Notes: generated by a model from the sequence alone, not told the origin. A stretch of DNA of 20,437 nucleotides from a bacterium UBP9_UBA1432 (GCA_002329445.1 DCTU01000304.1:8800-29236); one strand, 5' to 3'; shown: positions 13,390-20,437, numbered from the stretch's first letter. Numbers and translations are program-made.

Positions 13390-15713
13390 GCCAGACCCCG
13401 CAGACCCCCCTGGAGATCCAGGATCGCTTCGGCCCCCACCTGAACTACGCCGTGGGCGCCCGGCTGGCCACCGAGGTGGAACCCGAGCGCCTGGTGGCCA
13501 CCCACTGCTGCTTCTGCGGCCAGCAATGCGGAGTCCACCTGAAGGTCCGCCACAACCAGGTCATCGGCTTCGAGCCCCGAGAGGACTTCCCGTTCAACCG
13601 AGGGATGCTGTGTCCCAAGGGCGTCAAGCGCTACCTCCAGGGCGCCCACCCGGACCGGATCCAGACCGCCTTGCAGAGGGATCCCGACGCTCCGGGCGGG
13701 TTCCGCCCCCTGCCCTACTCCGAGGCCATCCGCCGGGTGGCCTCCGAGTTCGACCGCATCCAGTCCACCTTCGGCCCGGACGCCATCGGCGTGCTCTCCG
13801 GGGCCAGCCTGACCACCGAGAAGACCTACCTGATGGGCAAGTTCGCCCGGGTCTGCCTGAAGACCCGGCACATCGACTACAACGGCCGACTGTGCATGGT
13901 CAGCGCGGCCGCCGCCAACAAGATGGCCTTCGGGATCGACCGCGCCGCCAATCCCTGGTCGGACATCCCCGGGGCCGAGGTGGTCTGGGTCAGCGGCGCC
14001 AACGTGGCCGAATGCGCACCGATCACCACCAACTACATCTGGCAGGCCCGCGAGAACGGCGGGAAGGTCGTGGTGGTGGATCCCCGACTCACCCCCCTGG
14101 CCCGGACCGCCGACCTGTACCTGCCCATCAAGCCGGGCCGGGATCTCCTGCTCTTCCACGGCGTCCTCCACCTCATGATCCAGCACGACTGGCTGGACCA
14201 CGACTTCATCCGCCAGCACACGGTGGGCTTCGAGGCCCTGGCCGAGCATGTCCGGCCGTGGACGCCGGCCCGCACGGCCGAGGCCACCGGCCTTCCCGAG
14301 AAGAAGATCCGCCAGGCGGCCGAACTCTGGGGGACGGCCCGGAGCAGCTTCCTGCTGCATGCCCGGGGCATCGAGCACTCGACCCACGGGGTCCAGAACT
14401 GCCTGGGGGCCATCAACATGGTGCTGGCCTCGGGCCGGATCGGAAGACCTCACTGCGGCTACGCGACCATCACCGGCCAGGCCAATGGCCAGGGCGGCCG
14501 GGAGCACGGCCAGAAGGCGGACCAGTTGCCGGGAGGCCGGGACCTGGCCAACCCCGAGCACCGGGCCCACGTCGCCAAGGTCTGGGGCGTCGCTCCCGAG
14601 AGCCTCCCCCCTCCCGGGGTGGACTGCTACGAGATGATGCGCCGCGTGGAGACCGGCCAGATCAAGGGCCTGCTCTCGATCTGCTTCAACCCCAAGGTGT
14701 CGCTTCCTGACTCGACCTTCGTGGCCCGGATGCTGGACAAGCTGGAGTTCTTCGCGGCCATCGACTTCTTCGTCAGCGAGACCGCCCAGCATGCGGACGT
14801 GATCCTGCCGGGCTCGCTGCACGAGGAGGACGAGGGCACGGTGACCCAGGTCGAAGGGCGCGTCATCAAGATCAACCAGGCCCTGGACCCGCCGGGAGAG
14901 GCCCGCCAGGACTGGCGGATCATCCAGGACCTGGCCCAGGCCCTGGGGCGTCCCCACGGAATGACCTTCCACAGCCCCCGGGAGATCTTCGACGAGCTGC
15001 GCCAGGCCAGCGCCGGGGGCGTGGCCGACTACTCGGGCATCACCTACGAGAAGATCGAGGCCCAGAACGGGGTCTTCTGGCCTTGTCCTGCCGAAGACCA
15101 TCCCGGGACTCCGCGCCTCTTCGAGGAAGGCTCGTGGAACCCGGTGGCCAAGGGGGCCGGCCCCTTCTACTTCCCGGACGGCAAGGCCCGCTTCCAGGCA
15201 GCCCTCTACACCCCGCCCGCCGAGGAGGTGGACCGGGACTATCCGCTGATGCTGACCAGCGGTCGGGTGATCAGCCACTTCCTGTCGGGAACCCAGACCC
15301 GCCGCATCGGCCCCCTGGTCGACCAGTACCCCGAGCCGCGCCTGGAGCTGCACCCCCGCCTGGCCGAGAAGCTGGGAATCGAGGACGGAGAGTGGGTCTC
15401 GGTCGAGTCCCGCCGGGGCCTGGCCACGCTGCGGGCCCAGGTGGTCACCACCATCCGGCCGGACACGGTCTTCGTCCCCTACCACTGGGGCGATCGCCGC
15501 AGCATCAACCGCGTGACCCACGCCGCCCAGGACCCGATCTCGAAGATCCCCGAGTACAAGGTCTGCGCGGTCCGGGTCCGGAGGGCCAGCACCGAAGAAC
15601 GCGAGGCCGCCGAGGCCGACACCCGCTCCAGCATGCAGATCGGCGCCACCCGCGCGGCGGGTGAGACCGCGCTGGGCAGCGGCCGGCTGGGCCAGGGGGT
15701 GCGCCCGAGTTGA
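13386..15713 (+). CDS. Molybdopterin oxidoreductase, NasA/NarB/NapA-type putative nitrate reductase catalytic subunit
   Basis: This 775-residue catalytic subunit of the DMSO-reductase family has an N-terminal 4Fe-4S site (Cys41, Cys44, Cys48, Cys76) and a bis-MGD fold throughout. Cys170 in NGRLCMVSAA matches the molybdenum-ligand cysteine of Nas/Nap enzymes, as opposed to the Asp of NarG or the Ser of DmsA. GQANGQGGREHG (364-375) resembles the nitrate-reductase GQPNAxGGREVG segment but differs from it. The cofactor-binding C-terminal domain (MLTSGRVISHFLSGTQTRR and onward) is present. There is no Tat signal, so the enzyme should be cytoplasmic. The last 45 or so residues are a polar tail beyond the domain. 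The NarK neighbour favours nitrate as substrate; another oxyanion or formate cannot be excluded. The start is GTG, overlapping the upstream stop. Confidence 0.88.
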   Translation: MSQTPQTPLEIQDRFGPHLNYAVGARLATEVEPERLVATHCCFCGQQCGVHLKVRHNQVIGFEPREDFPFNRGMLCPKGVKRYLQGAHPDRIQTALQRDPDAPGGFRPLPYSEAIRRVASEFDRIQSTFGPDAIGVLSGASLTTEKTYLMGKFARVCLKTRHIDYNGRLCMVSAAAANKMAFGIDRAANPWSDIPGAEVVWVSGANVAECAPITTNYIWQARENGGKVVVVDPRLTPLARTADLYLPIKPGRDLLLFHGVLHLMIQHDWLDHDFIRQHTVGFEALAEHVRPWTPARTAEATGLPEKKIRQAAELWGTARSSFLLHARGIEHSTHGVQNCLGAINMVLASGRIGRPHCGYATITGQANGQGGREHGQKADQLPGGRDLANPEHRAHVAKVWGVAPESLPPPGVDCYEMMRRVETGQIKGLLSICFNPKVSLPDSTFVARMLDKLEFFAAIDFFVSETAQHADVILPGSLHEEDEGTVTQVEGRVIKINQALDPPGEARQDWRIIQDLAQALGRPHGMTFHSPREIFDELRQASAGGVADYSGITYEKIEAQNGVFWPCPAEDHPGTPRLFEEGSWNPVAKGAGPFYFPDGKARFQAALYTPPAEEVDRDYPLMLTSGRVISHFLSGTQTRRIGPLVDQYPEPRLELHPRLAEKLGIEDGEWVSVESRRGLATLRAQVVTTIRPDTVFVPYHWGDRRSINRVTHAAQDPISKIPEYKVCAVRVRRASTEEREAAEADTRSSMQIGATRAAGETALGSGRLGQGVRPS

Positions 15714-16339
15714 GCGTTCCCGAGCGCTTCGGCTTCTACCTGGACCCCAACCGCTGCATCGGTTGCCGCTCGTGCGTGCAGGCCTGCAGCGAGTGCGACA
15801 CCCACAAGGGGCACGCCATGATCCACCTGGACTTCGTGGACCGGGCCCACTCCATCCAGACCGTCCCGATGGTCTGCATGCACTGCGACTCCCCGACCTG
15901 CGCCGAAGTCTGCCCGGCCGACGCGATCAAGAGGACCGAGGACGGGGTGGTCCAGTCGGCCCGCAAGCCCCGCTGCATCGCCTGCTCGAACTGCGTACTG
16001 GCCTGCCCCTTCGGAGTTCCCAAGATGAACTCCAGCTTCGACCTGATGATGAAGTGCGACATGTGCTATGACCGCAGCCAGGCCGGCAAGAAGCCCATGT
16101 GCGCCGCCGTCTGTCCCAGCGGGGCCCTCTTCTTCGGCACCCGGGAGGAGGTGGCCAGCCTGCGACCCCGCTCTCGGATCCTGGACCGCTTCGAATTCGG
16201 AGCCCAGACGATCACGACCAAGGTCAAGCTCATGGTTCCCCGCGATTCCACGGAGCTCCAGGTGGATGTCACCGGAGCCCTGGAGGCCGTCCCGGAGGAG
16301 GATCCCTTCGAGGAGATCGCCCTGGAGGGATTCCTCTGA
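15710..16339 (+). CDS. Four-cluster 4Fe-4S ferredoxin subunit (DmsB/NrfC/HybA-like)
   Basis: This 209-residue protein carries sixteen cysteines in four groups: CIGCRSCVQAC (from Cys16), CMHCDSPTCAEVC, CIACSNCVLAC and CDMCYDRSQAGKKPMCAAVC. This is the pattern of electron-transfer subunits that wire molybdoenzymes to membrane partners. No signal peptide is present, consistent with a cytoplasmic location beside the catalytic subunit. The start is a TTG overlapping the previous TGA (TTGA), supported by an AGGGGGTG stretch upstream and by the absence of a better start. The C-terminal 60 residues are acidic and lack cysteines. Its likely role is to shuttle electrons between the cytochrome b/Rieske side and the molybdoenzyme. 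Confidence 0.9.
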   Translation: MSVPERFGFYLDPNRCIGCRSCVQACSECDTHKGHAMIHLDFVDRAHSIQTVPMVCMHCDSPTCAEVCPADAIKRTEDGVVQSARKPRCIACSNCVLACPFGVPKMNSSFDLMMKCDMCYDRSQAGKKPMCAAVCPSGALFFGTREEVASLRPRSRILDRFEFGAQTITTKVKLMVPRDSTELQVDVTGALEAVPEEDPFEEIALEGFL

Positions 16340-16379
16340 GGAAGGCCGAGGGCCGTATCCCGCAACAAGGAGGAGGCAG

Positions 16380-16964
16380 ATGCAGGACCATCCAGCAGAA
16401 TTCCCGCCGGACTATGCTTCCCAGGATCCCGCCGCCCTGCCCCGGATCCGTTTTCCCGACGGCCGCTCGGAGCCCGACCAGCCCGGATGGCGCCACGCCT
16501 TCCCCATCGACTGGGCTCGCGACCAGGTCGTCTCGCGTCGGGACTTCACCCGGCTGATGGTCCTGACCGGGCTGGCCTTCACGGTGGCCCAGTTCGGCGT
16601 CGGCCTGGCTTCGCTGCGGGCCGGACGGGCCAGACCGGAGCCCAAGGCCCTGGCCCGGGTCGAGGAGATCCCCGTCGGTGAGACCGTGAGATTGCATTAC
16701 CCCGGCCCCCGGGACCCGATCCTCCTGACCCATCTGTCCACGGGTGCCTTCGTCGCCTACGGCCAGCTCTGCACCCACCTTCAGTGCCCGGTCGTGCCCC
16801 GGGCGGAGCTGGGCCGCCTGGAGTGCCCCTGCCACAACGGATGGTTCGACATGGCCGAGGGACGCCCCATGGCCGGTCCGCCCCGCCGTCCCCTCACCCG
16901 GATCCAACTGGAGATCCGGGACGGGGTGATCCACGCAACCGGAGTGGAGGAGCGCACGGCATGA
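16380..16964 (+). CDS. Rieske 2Fe-2S protein with twin-arginine-like motif and membrane anchor
   Basis: This 194-residue protein has a C-terminal Rieske domain: CTHLQC (Cys131, His133, Cys136) and CPCHNG (Cys149, Cys151, His152). Cys136 and Cys151 correspond to the disulfide pair of bc1/b6f-type (high-potential) Rieske proteins, unlike ring-hydroxylating dioxygenase Rieske domains. Before it, SRRDFTRLM (52-60) followed by a hydrophobic stretch (about 60-78) looks like a Tat signal-anchor, preceded by an unusually long 51-residue acidic/proline N-terminal extension. The ATG was chosen because AAGGAGGAGG lies 3 bases before it, an exceptionally strong site although closer than usual. It overlaps the next gene by ATGA. 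It is probably an electron carrier at the membrane; which side is unresolved. Confidence 0.9.
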   Translation: MQDHPAEFPPDYASQDPAALPRIRFPDGRSEPDQPGWRHAFPIDWARDQVVSRRDFTRLMVLTGLAFTVAQFGVGLASLRAGRARPEPKALARVEEIPVGETVRLHYPGPRDPILLTHLSTGAFVAYGQLCTHLQCPVVPRAELGRLECPCHNGWFDMAEGRPMAGPPRRPLTRIQLEIRDGVIHATGVEERTA

Positions 16965-17194
16965 GCCCCGCCGACGATGGCCACACCCCCGACCAGCGAG
17001 GGATCCTGCTGGACGGAATCCTCTTCCTGGTGGGCTTGATCCTGATGTTGCAGCTCTGGCTGCTGACCGCGACGATGGAGGCCTTCCTGGGAGGCGACCT
17101 GGAGATCGCCTGGCCCGCCGCCCTGGCCAGCCTGGCCTGTCAGGCGCTGAACCTGGGCCTGTGGCGAATCCTGGGCGCCCTGGACCCCAGATGA
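16961..17194 (+). CDS. Small two-helix membrane protein
   Basis: This 77-residue protein has two predicted transmembrane helices (about 15-38 and 48-70) and a short polar N-terminus. I do not recognise a named family with confidence. It sits between the Rieske and NarK genes with ATGA overlaps on both sides, which makes it a genuine operon member despite its size. It is most likely a small structural or anchoring subunit for the membrane part of the redox complex. No cysteine or histidine in the helices suggests a cofactor. Confidence 0.75.
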   Translation: MSPADDGHTPDQRGILLDGILFLVGLILMLQLWLLTATMEAFLGGDLEIAWPAALASLACQALNLGLWRILGALDPR

Positions 17195-18420
17195 GCGACC
17201 GGGCGTCGGGCAATCCCCTGCAACTGCTCCTGGGGACGGGTGCGTTTGCCTTCTGCTTCGCCGTCTTCGGCTCGGTCAGCGCCATGATGCCGATGATCCG
17301 CGAGAGCATGGCGCTCGACCCGATCCAGGTCAGCGTGGGCCTGGCCACACCGGTCCTGCTGGGCAGCCTGGGCCGGATCCCCCTGGGCCTGCTGACGGAT
17401 CGACTGGGAGGCCGGCTGGTCTTCAGCCTGACGATGGCGGTCTCGGCCCTGGCCGCCTTCGTCATCGCGCTGGCCACCAGCTACGGGCAGTTCCTGGTCG
17501 GCGCCTTCTTCCTGGGCATCTCGCTGGCCAGCTTCTCGGTCGGGGTTCCCTTCGTCAGCCGCTGGTACCCGCCCGAGCGTCAGGGCTTCGCGCTGGGGAT
17601 CTACGGTGCGGGCAATGCCGGCCAGTCCCTGGCTGCCTTCGGAGCCCCCGTGCTGGCAGGCGCGCTGGGCTACGTCTGGGGTTTCTGGAGCTTCGGAATC
17701 CTGGTGACCCTGTGGCTGGTCTTCTTCCTGGCGACCGCGCGCGATGCCCCGGCCCTGCGTCCCGGCAGCCTGGCCGATTCGCTGCGCCCTCTGCGCCAGC
17801 CGATGGCCTGGGTCCTGAGCCTGTTCTACTTCCTGACCTTCGGCGGGTTCGTGGCGATGAGCATCTACCTGCCGATCTTCCTGACGCAGCTTTTCGAACT
17901 CTCGCCCACCGACGCCGGGATGCGCACGGCCGGCTTCGTCGTGCTGGCCACGCTCATGCGCCCCCTGGGGGGAATCCTCTCGGATCGGGTCGGGGGCCGA
18001 CGGGTCCTCCTGGCCGTCTTCCCGGCCGCAGGCCTGATGGCCCTGCTCCTGACCCTGCCCTCCATGCTGCCCTTCACCTTGGGGGCCCTGGGCCTGGCCA
18101 CCGCCTTCGGGCTGGGCAATGGCGCGGTCTTCAAGCTGGTCCCGCAGTATTTTCCCCGCACGGTGGGCTCCGTCACCGGGCTGGTGGGCGCCGCCGGAGG
18201 CCTGGGCGGGTTCTTCCCTCCCCTGGTGGTGGGAACCCTGCACCAGGCCCTGGGCAGCTTCTCGCACGGCTTCGTGCTTCTGGCCTGCTTCTCGGGACTG
18301 TGCCTGGTCTCCGCCCTGCGCCTGGACCGGGTCCCCGCTGCGGCCAGCGGCGTCGGTCTAGAGGATCACCGGCCGCCCGTGGAAGGCGCACTCCAGGATG
18401 GCCAGCAGATCCTCGGGTGA
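17191..18420 (+). CDS. narK: NarK/NrtP-type nitrate (nitrite) transporter, MFS family
   Basis: This 409-residue MFS transporter has about 12 helices. Both nitrate-signature regions are visible: SFSVGVPFVSRWYPPERQG in the first half, and GNGAVFKLVPQYFP followed by GLVGAAGGLGGFFPP in the second. The substrate-binding arginines expected in helices 2 and 8 are present (Arg62 in LGRIPLG, Arg257 in LMRPLGG). It would import nitrate (proton symport) or exchange nitrate for nitrite. The ATG at 17191 overlaps the upstream stop (ATGA), so it is the last gene of the operon. Its final 20 or so codons run past the stop of the convergent alcohol dehydrogenase gene (63-base overlap). This neighbour is the main evidence that the operon handles nitrate. 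Confidence 0.93.
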   Translation: MSDRASGNPLQLLLGTGAFAFCFAVFGSVSAMMPMIRESMALDPIQVSVGLATPVLLGSLGRIPLGLLTDRLGGRLVFSLTMAVSALAAFVIALATSYGQFLVGAFFLGISLASFSVGVPFVSRWYPPERQGFALGIYGAGNAGQSLAAFGAPVLAGALGYVWGFWSFGILVTLWLVFFLATARDAPALRPGSLADSLRPLRQPMAWVLSLFYFLTFGGFVAMSIYLPIFLTQLFELSPTDAGMRTAGFVVLATLMRPLGGILSDRVGGRRVLLAVFPAAGLMALLLTLPSMLPFTLGALGLATAFGLGNGAVFKLVPQYFPRTVGSVTGLVGAAGGLGGFFPPLVVGTLHQALGSFSHGFVLLACFSGLCLVSALRLDRVPAAASGVGLEDHRPPVEGALQDGQQILG

Positions 18421-19527
18421 GGTCCGCCTGGGGTTGGTGGCCGTGCAGCCATCTTCGAAGGCCTGGGAGGCGATGTACTCCTTGTGCATGTCGAACTTGA
18501 ACTGGCTGATCCCGGTGTCCTGGAGGCACTTCGGAATCTGCATGTAGCGGCCCAGGTCCTCCACCCCGGCGACCAGCGAGTTGACCAGGTTCATCTCGCG
18601 GGTCCCGTCCAGGCCGATGCGCCGGGCGATGTTGGCGTAGTGGCGCATGGCGGCGCGCTCGCGGGCGTTGTACTTGATCACGTAGGGCATCAGGATGGCG
18701 TTGCACAGGCCGTGCGGCAGGCCCAGGGCGCCCCCGATCTTGTGGGCCAGCGAGTGGGTGATGCCGAGCCCTGCGTTGGTGAAGGCCATGCCGGCCAGGC
18801 ACTGCACGACGTGAATCTCGCCCCGGGCCGAGAGGGCCCCGTCGTAGGAGTCCTTGAGGTAGCCGAAGATCACCGTGATGGCGTGGATGGCCAGGGGATT
18901 GGTGAAGCTGGAACGATTCAGCGCCACGTAGGCCTCGATGGCGTGACACAGGGCGTCCATCCCGGTGTAGGCCACCAGCGAAGGCGGCATGGTCAAGGTG
19001 ATCTCCTCGTCCAGGACCGCGATGTCGGGGGTGATCTCGAAGTCCGCGATGGGGTACTTGACCTTCGCCTTGTGGTCGGAGATCACCGTGAAGGCGGTCA
19101 CCTCGCTGCCGGTCCCACTGGTGGACGGGATCGCGGCCAGGCGGGCCTTGTGGCGCAGAGGCGGCACGCCCCGGGTGCGCATGTCCTCCAGGGTCAGCCC
19201 GGGATGCTCGTAGAGCGCCCACATCCCCTTGGCGGCGTCGATGCACGAGCCGCCCCCGATCGCCGCGATCAGATCCGGCCCGAATCCGGTCATCCGGCGG
19301 GCCCCCTCCATGACGGTCTCGATCGAGGGGTCGTTCTCGACGTCGCTGAACGTCATCACCTCCATCCCCGCCGAACGGAGGATGCCCTCCAACCGGGCCG
19401 CAAAGCCCAGCTTCTCCATCATCGCGTCGGTCACGATGAAGGCCCGCGAGAATCCCCGGAATCCGGCCAGTTCGGCCAGGGATCCCTTGCCGTAGAAGAT
19501 GTCCCTGGGGATGGTGAACCTCGACAC
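18358..19527 (-). CDS. Iron-containing (group III) alcohol dehydrogenase
   Basis: This 389-residue protein would be an NAD(P)-dependent alcohol dehydrogenase of the FucO/AdhB type. It has the nucleotide motif GGGSCIDAAK (91-100) and the metal ligand set expected from FucO: Asp191, His195, His258 and His272. His262 matches the additional conserved active-site histidine. The SGTGSEVT segment (137-144) is also typical. The physiological substrate (short alcohol, lactaldehyde, butanol and so on) cannot be told. The GTG start follows GGGAGGT by 3 bases. The hairpin at 19541-19562 lies just upstream. It is transcribed away from floA with a gap of about 120 bases after the proline-rich gene and overlaps the end of narK, so transcription of the two may interfere. 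Confidence 0.93.
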   Translation of the reverse strand: MSRFTIPRDIFYGKGSLAELAGFRGFSRAFIVTDAMMEKLGFAARLEGILRSAGMEVMTFSDVENDPSIETVMEGARRMTGFGPDLIAAIGGGSCIDAAKGMWALYEHPGLTLEDMRTRGVPPLRHKARLAAIPSTSGTGSEVTAFTVISDHKAKVKYPIADFEITPDIAVLDEEITLTMPPSLVAYTGMDALCHAIEAYVALNRSSFTNPLAIHAITVIFGYLKDSYDGALSARGEIHVVQCLAGMAFTNAGLGITHSLAHKIGGALGLPHGLCNAILMPYVIKYNARERAAMRHYANIARRIGLDGTREMNLVNSLVAGVEDLGRYMQIPKCLQDTGISQFKFDMHKEYIASQAFEDGCTATNPRRTSPEDLLAILECAFHGRPVIL

Positions 19528-19540
19528 GAGACCTCCCTGA

Positions 19541-19562
19541 AGGCCGGATTCCAGACCGGCCT
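19541..19562 (-). promoter_or_regulatory. Hairpin/dyad upstream of the alcohol dehydrogenase gene
   Basis: AGGCCGG (19541-19547) and CCGGCCT (19556-19562) make a perfect 7-bp stem with an 8-base loop, ending about 13 bases before the GTG start. A second dyad, GGTAG-CC-CTACC, lies at 19575-19586. They could be operators, an attenuator, or the terminator of the upstream proline-rich gene; there is no T-run. Confidence 0.35.
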
Positions 19563-19647
19563 GATCTGCGGTGTGGTAGCCCTACCCCGGTTTCAAGATC
19601 GCCAACCCGTCCGCCTCGCCAGGATTTTCGCCCCCCCGCGGGGCAGA

Positions 19648-20064
19648 CTACCAGGGTTCGTCGGAGAGGCCCGGAGGAGGGCCCAGGATCTCCTTGAGGA
19701 TCATGGCCCGGGGCAGATCCGAGGCCGTCAGCGCGAACCCGGAGGGCGGACGCAGGCCCTGCGGCGCAGTGGCAGGCTGGGCTGGCGGCTGGGCCGGTGG
19801 CCTCGGAGCCGTCCTGGGCTGAGCCGGGGCGGTGGACGGACGAGGTGTCCGGGAACGCCGGCGGAGAGGCTCGGGCGCGCCGGGCGGGTGCCCCTGCGGC
19901 TGCCAGCCCGACGACATGGCCCCCTGCCCGGGCTGGTCCAGTCCGGTGAGCTCCATCTGGCGGAGAAGCTCGTGGTTCATCCGCTCGAGACGGGCGGCCT
20001 CCTCGGTGGCGGCGAGGCGCTCCATCTCCTCGGCCACCTCGCGGATCTTGTCCAAGAAGCCCAT
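19648..20064 (-). CDS. Small coiled-coil/proline-rich protein downstream of floA
   Basis: This 138-residue protein is not a family I recognise. The first 45 or so residues are charged and heptad-like (MGFLDKIREVAEEMERL, then EEAARLERMNHELLRQMEL), suggesting a coiled coil. Residues about 45-105 are low-complexity Pro/Ala/Arg/Gln with repeated PAQP-type units. A short conserved-looking C-terminus (SDLPRAMILKEILGPP) follows. No signal peptide or membrane helix is seen. The ATG lies one base after the floA stop, so it is co-expressed with FloA and may be a cytoplasmic partner of the membrane scaffold. The codon usage matches its neighbours. Confidence 0.7.
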   Translation of the reverse strand: MGFLDKIREVAEEMERLAATEEAARLERMNHELLRQMELTGLDQPGQGAMSSGWQPQGHPPGAPEPLRRRSRTPRPSTAPAQPRTAPRPPAQPPAQPATAPQGLRPPSGFALTASDLPRAMILKEILGPPPGLSDEPW

Positions 20065-20065
20065 C

Positions 20066-20437
20066 TCAGGCGCTCCTCAGACGCCCGGTGCGCAGGGCGG
20101 TGGCCAGACCCCGGGGAACCCGGGCCTCGGCCTCGACCACCTTGGCCCGGCTCTCCTCCACCTGGGAACGCATCTCCTCTTCGCGAGCGACGGCGTCGGC
20201 CCGGCGCTGCTCGGCGTGGGCCTGGGCGATCTGCTTGTCGGCCTCGGCCTGGTCGATCTGCAGTTGCGCGCCGATGTTCCGGCCCACATCGACATCGGCG
20301 ATGTCGATGGAGAGGATCTCGAAGGCCGTCCCGGCGTCGAGCCCCTTGGCCAGCACCGTCTGGGAGATCAGGTTGGGGTTCCCCAGGACCTTCTTGTGGT
20401 TGGTTGCCGAGCCGATGGTGGTCACCACGCCCTCGCC
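20066..20437 (-). CDS. floA: Flotillin-like protein FloA, C-terminal part (gene runs off the window)
   Basis: The 123 visible residues are the C-terminal region of FloA (UPF0365/YqfA family), a membrane scaffold protein of bacterial functional membrane microdomains. Diagnostic segments are VVTTIGSATNHKKVLGNP, LDAGTAFEILSIDIADVDVG, IGAQLQIDQAEADKQIAQ and EAEARVP. The Ala/Glu-rich coiled coil is visible. Compared with Bacillus FloA, the end after the VP segment is shorter and arginine-rich (TALRTGRLRSA). The N-terminal membrane hairpin and the start codon lie beyond the right edge, so the gene is partial only because of the window boundary. Confidence 0.95.
   Translation of the reverse strand, partial: GEGVVTTIGSATNHKKVLGNPNLISQTVLAKGLDAGTAFEILSIDIADVDVGRNIGAQLQIDQAEADKQIAQAHAEQRRADAVAREEEMRSQVEESRAKVVEAEARVPRGLATALRTGRLRSA

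Noticed and set aside
13269..15521. A 750-codon open frame on the minus strand
   Set aside because: It is the shadow of the molybdoenzyme gene, whose cysteines and cofactor motifs leave no doubt about the real strand.
17140..18267. A 375-codon minus-strand open frame opposite narK
   Set aside because: It is Gln/Gly/Glu/Asp-rich noise, while the plus strand has both nitrate signatures of NarK.
1..20437. CRISPR arrays, insertion sequences, prophage genes, tRNA or rRNA genes
   Set aside because: No regularly spaced repeats, terminal inverted repeats with a transposase, or conserved RNA gene motifs were found by reading both strands.

Overview
This window is very GC-rich bacterial chromosomal DNA. 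GC is strongly enriched at third codon positions, which leaves long meaningless open frames opposite the real genes. Many starts are GTG, one is TTG, and Shine-Dalgarno sites are strong. Exported proteins, a Rieske protein with a twin-arginine-like motif, a fused electron transfer flavoprotein and a FloA flotillin suggest a respiring, probably Gram-negative bacterium from a GC-rich lineage (for example Acidobacteriota or former Deltaproteobacteria). The phylum cannot be fixed from the sequence alone. No tRNA, rRNA, insertion sequence, phage gene or CRISPR array was seen.

Layout, left to right. (1) 1-5160, minus strand: a terminator, ETF:quinone oxidoreductase, a single-chain EtfB-EtfA fusion, and the tRNA 2-thiouridylase MnmA. 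The two ETF genes form an electron route from flavin dehydrogenases to quinone. (2) 5585-8019, plus strand: a two-gene unit of unknown role, a cupin-containing protein translationally coupled to a 2H phosphoesterase-like protein, closed by a hairpin terminator region shared with the next gene. (3) 8096-10758: two divergent secreted proteins, a beta-propeller-like protein (minus) and an unusual Thr/His-rich protein with a C-terminal EF-hand-type calcium-binding domain (plus), followed by a strong terminator. (4) 10912-12138, plus: an iron-sulfur-flavoprotein-like flavin reductase and MobA, which attaches GMP to molybdopterin. (5) 12316-18420, plus: a six-gene operon, mostly joined by 4-base start/stop overlaps. 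It encodes a NarI/DsrM-like membrane cytochrome b with a cysteine-knuckle tail, a NasA/NarB/NapA-type bis-MGD molybdoenzyme, a four-cluster ferredoxin, a bc1-type Rieske protein, a small membrane protein and a NarK nitrate transporter. (6) 18358-20437, minus: iron-dependent alcohol dehydrogenase (its end overlaps the narK end), a coiled-coil/proline-rich protein, and the C-terminal part of FloA running off the window.

The most interesting system is the 12.3-18.4 kb operon. NarK would bring nitrate in, MobA supplies the cofactor form needed by the catalytic subunit, and the ferredoxin, Rieske protein and cytochrome b look like a membrane electron relay from the quinone pool. This is neither a standard NarGHI, a standard NapDABC nor a simple soluble Nas enzyme. 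No nitrite reductase is in the window. The substrate assignment is inferred from sequence motifs and the NarK neighbour. The Thr/His-rich secreted protein and the cupin/2H phosphoesterase pair are the other parts whose function is not explained.
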